29,723 nt of DNA from assembly GCA_018223385.1 (NCBI GenBank), contig JAGTTR010000028.1:1-29723 (forward strand). The letters are read 5' to 3'. Source of the DNA: Oscillospiraceae bacterium Marseille-Q3528. Its GTDB lineage: Bacteria; Bacillota; Clostridia; Lachnospirales; Lachnospiraceae. Both the position numbers and the translations under genes were made by a program. Shown piece after piece: positions 26,057 to 29,723 of this stretch. A model generated the notes under the pieces. It worked only from the letters and a program-made list of their open reading frames with translations, was not told where the DNA came from and searched no databases. Within the stretch, counting starts at the first letter, position 1. Every line of letters starts with the position of its first letter.

Positions 26057-26803
26057 ATGAAGGAAAAACCTGTCATTCTCATTACTGCCGGTACGGAAGT
26101 GTTTCAGAAAAACAGAAAACGGCTGTTTCTCTATGAGGAATACGCCCTGCGCATCCGGGAAATCGGCGGGATTCCGCTGGTGATCGCAGACCTGGATATG
26201 CCGGAGGAGATCACTGCACTTGAGCAGCTGGCAGATGGCCTTCTCTTAAGTGGCGGCGGGGACGTGGATCCCAAGTGGTTTGGAGAAACGGATACCCAGA
26301 GCGGCATCGTCTATGATGAGAAGAGAGACCGCATGGAGATCGGGCTGTGCCGGGCCTTTGCAGCGGTGAAAAAGCCGGTGCTTGGTATTTGTAGGGGCAT
26401 TCAGGTCATCAACATTGCCTTTGACGGTACGATTTATCAGGATATCGAAGGGGCGCTGCATCTTTCTCATCCCCAGGGAGAGGTTCATGAGGTACAGTTG
26501 CTGCCGGATTCTTTTTTGGAAAAAATATATGGAGCGGCGTTATTAGTGAACAGCTTTCATCATCAGGCTATTCGAAAACTGGCAAAGAGGTTCCGGGTGG
26601 CGGCCGTGGTGCAGCCCGTTGGGCTTATCGAAGCCATCGAGCATGAGACGCTGCCGGTGTATGGCGTGCAGTGGCATCCTGAGCGGATGATGGGAGCAGA
26701 TCTGCCCGACATGCGGGCACTTTTTGAAAAAATATTTGACTTACAGGGAGAAAAACATGTCAGTACAGATTGTGAGAGACTATTTAAAGCAGTGGAACTA
26801 TGA
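26057..26803 (+). CDS. Gamma-glutamyl-gamma-aminobutyrate hydrolase-family peptidase (C26)
   Basis: 248 residues, class-I glutamine amidotransferase fold. The nucleophile is C112 in GICRGIQVIN; WHPER (206-210) supplies the catalytic His and Glu. LLLSGGGDVDP (62-72) is typical of the PuuD-like family. Members hydrolyse gamma-glutamyl bonds (for example gamma-Glu-GABA), but the true substrate cannot be told. The last 47 bases overlap the start of the next gene in another frame, suggesting coupling. A separate transcript from the gyr run is likely because of the terminator before it. Confidence 0.88.
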   Translation: MKEKPVILITAGTEVFQKNRKRLFLYEEYALRIREIGGIPLVIADLDMPEEITALEQLADGLLLSGGGDVDPKWFGETDTQSGIVYDEKRDRMEIGLCRAFAAVKKPVLGICRGIQVINIAFDGTIYQDIEGALHLSHPQGEVHEVQLLPDSFLEKIYGAALLVNSFHHQAIRKLAKRFRVAAVVQPVGLIEAIEHETLPVYGVQWHPERMMGADLPDMRALFEKIFDLQGEKHVSTDCERLFKAVEL

Positions 26804-27242
26804 AGATAAAATTCAGGAGTTTGATGAGTCCAGCGCTACGGTGGAGCTGGCGGCCCATGCGGTGGGTGTCATCCCGGCGCAGATTGCCAAGACCCTGTCC
26901 TTCAAGGTGGATGATGTCTGTGTGCTCATCGTGGCAGCAGGGGACGCTAAGATCGACAATCACAAATATAAGCAGTATTTTCATACGAAAGCCAAAATGC
27001 TGACACCGGAGGAAGTCATTGATTTTACAGGACATGCCATCGGCGGCGTGTGCCCCTTTGCAGTGGACCGTTCCCGGGTAAAGGTATACCTGGATGTTTC
27101 CATGAAGCGGTTCGATATCATGTACCCGGCAGCGGGAAGCAGCAGCAGTGCGGTAAAACTCACCATCCCGGAGCTGGAGACCTGTTCCGGTTATGAGGAA
27201 TGGATCGACGTGTGCAAGGGCTGGCAGGAAGAGACAGCGTAA
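26757..27242 (+). CDS. YbaK/EbsC-type aminoacyl-tRNA deacylase
   Basis: 161 residues. The family stretches are IPAQIAKTLSFKVDD (conserved Lys K45), AIGGVCPF and AAGSSSSAVKLT. These proteins remove mischarged amino acids from tRNA (for example Cys or Ala from tRNA-Pro); the exact substrate here is unknown. The ATG at 26757 is chosen because GGGAG lies six bases before it; a longer frame from 26724 lies within the upstream gene. It overlaps that gene by 47 bases. Confidence 0.9.
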   Translation: MSVQIVRDYLKQWNYEDKIQEFDESSATVELAAHAVGVIPAQIAKTLSFKVDDVCVLIVAAGDAKIDNHKYKQYFHTKAKMLTPEEVIDFTGHAIGGVCPFAVDRSRVKVYLDVSMKRFDIMYPAAGSSSSAVKLTIPELETCSGYEEWIDVCKGWQEETA

Positions 27243-27279
27243 CATCATATTATCAAAGTGTTCAAAGGAGGAAAAGTGG

Positions 27280-28125
27280 ATGATTCGTGCGGTTCATGTG
27301 GATAACCTTACCAAAAACATCAAGGAAATGTGTATAGAAGTCAATCATGTGCTCTCAGCAGATATGAAGGAGGCACTGGATACGTCCGTGCAGACAGAGA
27401 AATCCCCGCTGGGCAGACAGATTCTCTGCCAGCTGCAGGAGAATCTGGAAATCGCAGGAAAGGATCGGATTCCCATCTGTCAGGATACGGGCATGGCCAT
27501 CGTTTTCCTGGAAGTGGGTCAGGATGTGCATTTTGAGGGCGGTTCTGTGGAGGATGCCATCAATGAGGGCGTCCGGCAGGGCTATGTGGAGGGATATCTC
27601 CGCAAATCTGTCGTGAAGGATCCTCTGATTCGGGAAAATACAAAGGACAACACCCCGGCAGTCATCCATACGTCCATCGTGCCCGGCGATCAGGTGAAAA
27701 TCACCGTGACACCCAAGGGCTTCGGCAGTGAAAATATGAGCAAGATCTTTATGCTGAAACCGGCAGACGGCATCGAAGGCGTCAAAGAAGCGGTCATTTC
27801 CGCTGTCCGGGATGCAGGCCCCAACGCCTGTCCCCCGGTGGTGGTCGGCGTCGGCATCGGCGGTACCTTTGAAAAATGTGCTATCATGGCAAAACACGCA
27901 CTGACGAGGGAGTGGGGCGTTCATTCCGATATTCCTTATGTGAAAGAGATGGAGGAAGAGCTCCTGACAAAAATCAACAAGCTGGGCATCGGCCCCGGCG
28001 GTCTTGGCGGAACGACCACGGCATTTGCGGTGAACATAGAGACATACCCGACCCACATTGCCGGACTTCCGGTGGCAGTCAGCATTTGCTGCCATGTGAA
28101 CCGGCATATGACGAGAGTGATCTAA
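27280..28125 (+). CDS. Class I fumarate hydratase, alpha subunit
   Basis: 281 residues. It corresponds to the N-terminal half of FumA/FumB-type enzymes with an oxygen-sensitive [4Fe-4S] cluster. Likely cluster cysteines are in ICQDTGMA (C67), FEKCA and SICCHVNRH. GPGGLGGTTTAFAVNIETYPTHIAGLPVAV core motifs are conserved. It and the next gene make the two-part enzyme that interconverts fumarate and L-malate; tartrate dehydratase is a close relative and cannot be ruled out. The ATG at 27280 has AGGAGG upstream; an earlier frame start lies in the preceding gene. Confidence 0.9.
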   Translation: MIRAVHVDNLTKNIKEMCIEVNHVLSADMKEALDTSVQTEKSPLGRQILCQLQENLEIAGKDRIPICQDTGMAIVFLEVGQDVHFEGGSVEDAINEGVRQGYVEGYLRKSVVKDPLIRENTKDNTPAVIHTSIVPGDQVKITVTPKGFGSENMSKIFMLKPADGIEGVKEAVISAVRDAGPNACPPVVVGVGIGGTFEKCAIMAKHALTREWGVHSDIPYVKEMEEELLTKINKLGIGPGGLGGTTTAFAVNIETYPTHIAGLPVAVSICCHVNRHMTRVI

Positions 28126-28143
28126 ATACTGGGAGGAGATATT

Positions 28144-28695
28144 ATGGACAGACAGATACAGGCCCCGCTGGATCCACAGGAGATTCGAACACTGAGAGCG
28201 GGCGATTATGTAAAAATTACAGGCACAATCTATACGGCAAGAGATGCCGCTCACAAACGGATGAAAGAGACACTGGACAGGGGAGAGGCATTGCCCTTTT
28301 CTCTGGAAAATAATGTGATTTATTATATGGGGCCTTCCCCGGCAAGAGAGGGACGCCCCATTGGTTCCGCAGGCCCTACCACGGCCAGCCGCATGGACAA
28401 ATACGCGCCGGAGCTTCTGGATCTGGGCTTAAAAGGCATGATCGGCAAAGGCAAGCGGACGGTACAGGTAAAAGAGGCCATCGTCCGCAACGGCGCCGTC
28501 TATTTTGCCGCTGTCGGCGGCGCAGGCGCCCTGCTTTCTAAGAAAATCTTATCCTCAGAGGTCATCGCCTATGAGGATCTGGAGGCAGAGGCCATCCGCA
28601 AACTGGAAGTGAAGGATTTTCCCGTGATCGTTGTCATTGACAGTGAAGGCAACAATCTCTATGAAACTGCCATCGAACAGTACCGGGAAATCTAA
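28144..28695 (+). CDS. Class I fumarate hydratase, beta subunit
   Basis: 183 residues, equal to the C-terminal half of FumA-type enzymes. GPSPAREGRPIGSAGPTTASRMD, YAPELLDLGLKGMIGKG and YFAAVGGAGALL cores are typical. GGAGGAGATATT precedes the ATG. It is 18 bases downstream of the alpha gene, and the two products act as one enzyme. Tartrate dehydratase beta subunits look much alike. Confidence 0.9.
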   Translation: MDRQIQAPLDPQEIRTLRAGDYVKITGTIYTARDAAHKRMKETLDRGEALPFSLENNVIYYMGPSPAREGRPIGSAGPTTASRMDKYAPELLDLGLKGMIGKGKRTVQVKEAIVRNGAVYFAAVGGAGALLSKKILSSEVIAYEDLEAEAIRKLEVKDFPVIVVIDSEGNNLYETAIEQYREI

Positions 28696-28710
28696 AGGGA
28701 GACAAGGCTT

Positions 28711-29427
28711 ATGAAAAGAATCATTCTCATGGTGATCCGGCTTCTGTATATTGCACCCTACTGGTTTATCAAGCTGCTCCATATGGCCGGGTCTGACCAA
28801 TACAGCTGGAAAGAAAAATATGATTTTCTGCGGCTGATCACCGTTCATGCCAACCGGGCCGGCAGAGTAGTCATTGATACCCATGGCATTGAAAATCTGC
28901 CGGAAAAGGATGGATATATCATGTACCCTAACCATCAGGGCATGTTTGATGCACTGGCCATCATCGAGGGCAACCCGCATCCTTTTTCTATTGTGATGAA
29001 AAAAGAAGTAAAGGATGTCTTTTTCCTGAAACAGGTCTTTCAGATGGTAGGTGCCATCCCCATAGACCGGGAAGACATCCGCCAGTCCATGCAGGTCATC
29101 CTCCAGGTGGCCAAAGAAGTATCCGAGGGGCGGAACTTCATCATCTTCCCCGAGGGGACAAGAAGCAAGATGGGAAATAAAGTGCAGACCTTCAAGGGAG
29201 GCAGCTTCAAAAGCGCCATGCGTGCCAAAGCGCCCATCGTTCCTGTGGCGCTCATTGATTCCTATGTACCCTTCGACCGGAATACCATCCGGAAGACCAC
29301 CGTGCAGGTACATTATCTGAAGCCCATGTATTATGAAGAGTATAAAGATATGAAATCCACGGAAATTGCGGCGGAGGTACAGCATCGGATCGAAGAAGTA
29401 ATCGTGGCAAACAGCAAAGAAAATTAA
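28711..29427 (+). CDS. plsC: 1-acyl-sn-glycerol-3-phosphate acyltransferase (PlsC family)
   Basis: 238 residues. The acyltransferase box NHQGMFD (74-80) is the HX4D motif (H75, D80), and FPEGTRS (146-152) is the second conserved block. A hydrophobic start (residues 4-20) suits membrane association. It makes phosphatidic acid from lysophosphatidic acid in phospholipid synthesis. It follows the fumarase beta gene by 15 bases and may be in one transcript with it. Some related proteins acylate other lipids. Confidence 0.88.
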   Translation: MKRIILMVIRLLYIAPYWFIKLLHMAGSDQYSWKEKYDFLRLITVHANRAGRVVIDTHGIENLPEKDGYIMYPNHQGMFDALAIIEGNPHPFSIVMKKEVKDVFFLKQVFQMVGAIPIDREDIRQSMQVILQVAKEVSEGRNFIIFPEGTRSKMGNKVQTFKGGSFKSAMRAKAPIVPVALIDSYVPFDRNTIRKTTVQVHYLKPMYYEEYKDMKSTEIAAEVQHRIEEVIVANSKEN

Positions 29428-29475
29428 ATTCGCTTATACCGTTCGCAAAATCCTGATTTTTTTTTAGAAAATCCG

Positions 29476-29504
29476 TTGACAAAGGCGAATCCGTCTAGTA
29501 TAAT
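29476..29504 (+). promoter_or_regulatory. Promoter of tRNA-Ser
   Basis: Perfect TTGACA (29476-29481) and perfect TATAAT (29499-29504) are 17 bases apart, as expected for a strong stable-RNA promoter. A second TTGACA at 29515-29520 has no convincing -10. A run of nine T ends at 29465 just upstream, but the hairpin before it is weak. Confidence 0.9.
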
Positions 29505-29557
29505 AACATGTGCGTTGACAAGAACGCGATAATATCATATTGGAAAATAAGAATTCA

Positions 29558-29646
29558 GGAGAAATACTCAAGAGGCTGAAGAGGCGCCCCTGCTAAGGGT
29601 GTAGGTCGTTTATAGCGGCGCGAGGGTTCAAATCCCTCTTTCTCCG
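29558..29646 (+). tRNA. tRNA-Ser (anticodon GCT)
   Basis: 89 bases with the long variable arm of serine tRNAs. The acceptor stem is GGAGAAA with TTTCTCC, the anticodon stem CGCCC with GGGTG around CTGCTAA (anticodon GCT, reading AGC and AGT), and the T arm GAGGG-TTCAAAT-CCCTC. The discriminator is G and the CCA end is not encoded. Its synthetase gene, serS, lies in the same window. Confidence 0.95.
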
Positions 29647-29687
29647 CTCTATTTTCTTTAAAATCTGAAAAATATGTAAATTAATAC

Positions 29688-29716
29688 TTGCATAAATGAG
29701 GATTGTATGATAGAAT
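29688..29716 (+). promoter_or_regulatory. Predicted promoter at the right edge
   Basis: TTGCAT (29688-29693) and TAGAAT (29711-29716) are 17 bases apart on the plus strand, so the next gene right of the window probably starts its transcript just beyond the last base. Confidence 0.5.
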
Positions 29717-29723
29717 GTAATTC

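Overview
The window is the replication-origin region of a chromosome from the Firmicutes, most likely the family Lachnospiraceae. The order rpmH-rnpA-yidD-yidC-jag / mnmE-mnmG-rsmG / parA-parB on the minus strand, and dnaA-dnaN-yaaA-recF-gyrB-gyrA on the plus strand, is the classic origin-proximal layout of Firmicutes. The DUF4446 and DUF3881 genes and the protein sequences point to Lachnospiraceae. The species cannot be named from the sequence alone.

Left edge (1-3388): an AT-richer accessory segment at the 3' end of a tRNA-Arg(CCT) gene. It holds a stand-alone accessory ParB without ParA, a 73-residue unknown protein, and an Xre repressor followed by one protein that joins an ImmA/IrrE-type metallopeptidase to a complete Fic (AMPylation) domain. 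A cluster of GGGTGG repeats lies upstream of the accessory parB. This looks like part of an integrated mobile element or island; no integrase is visible and the element continues beyond base 1. Between the tRNA and the DUF3881 gene, a strong promoter drives an unexplained structured or tRNA-like RNA.

Left replichore core (3770-16813, almost all minus strand): DUF3881 and serS from their own promoter; DUF4446, parB and parA with two perfect parS sites next to the parA promoter; rsmG, mnmG and mnmE (tRNA U34 modification and 16S rRNA methylation); then jag, yidC, yidD, rnpA and rpmH. One gene runs against this order, toward the origin: a membrane-anchored alpha/beta-hydrolase-fold protein (8726-9673) that appears to have lost its catalytic triad and has a structured leader.

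Origin (16885-18947): DnaA boxes in two clusters, one on each side of dnaA. The dnaA-dnaN interval carries DnaA boxes followed by a run of CTA/CTG triplets (DnaA-trio) and an AT-rich stretch, which marks the probable unwinding site.

Right replichore (18948-29723, all plus strand): dnaN, yaaA, recF, gyrB, gyrA and a strong terminator; then a class-I amidotransferase-type peptidase (C26), a YbaK-type aminoacyl-tRNA deacylase, a two-subunit class-I fumarate hydratase, and a PlsC-type acyltransferase; then tRNA-Ser(GCT) with a near-consensus promoter, and a further promoter pointing out of the window.

The core genes are ordinary. The points of most interest are the Xre / ImmA-Fic fusion pair, the apparent pseudo-hydrolase beside parS, the GGGTGG repeats beside the orphan ParB, and the unexplained RNA upstream of tRNA-Arg.
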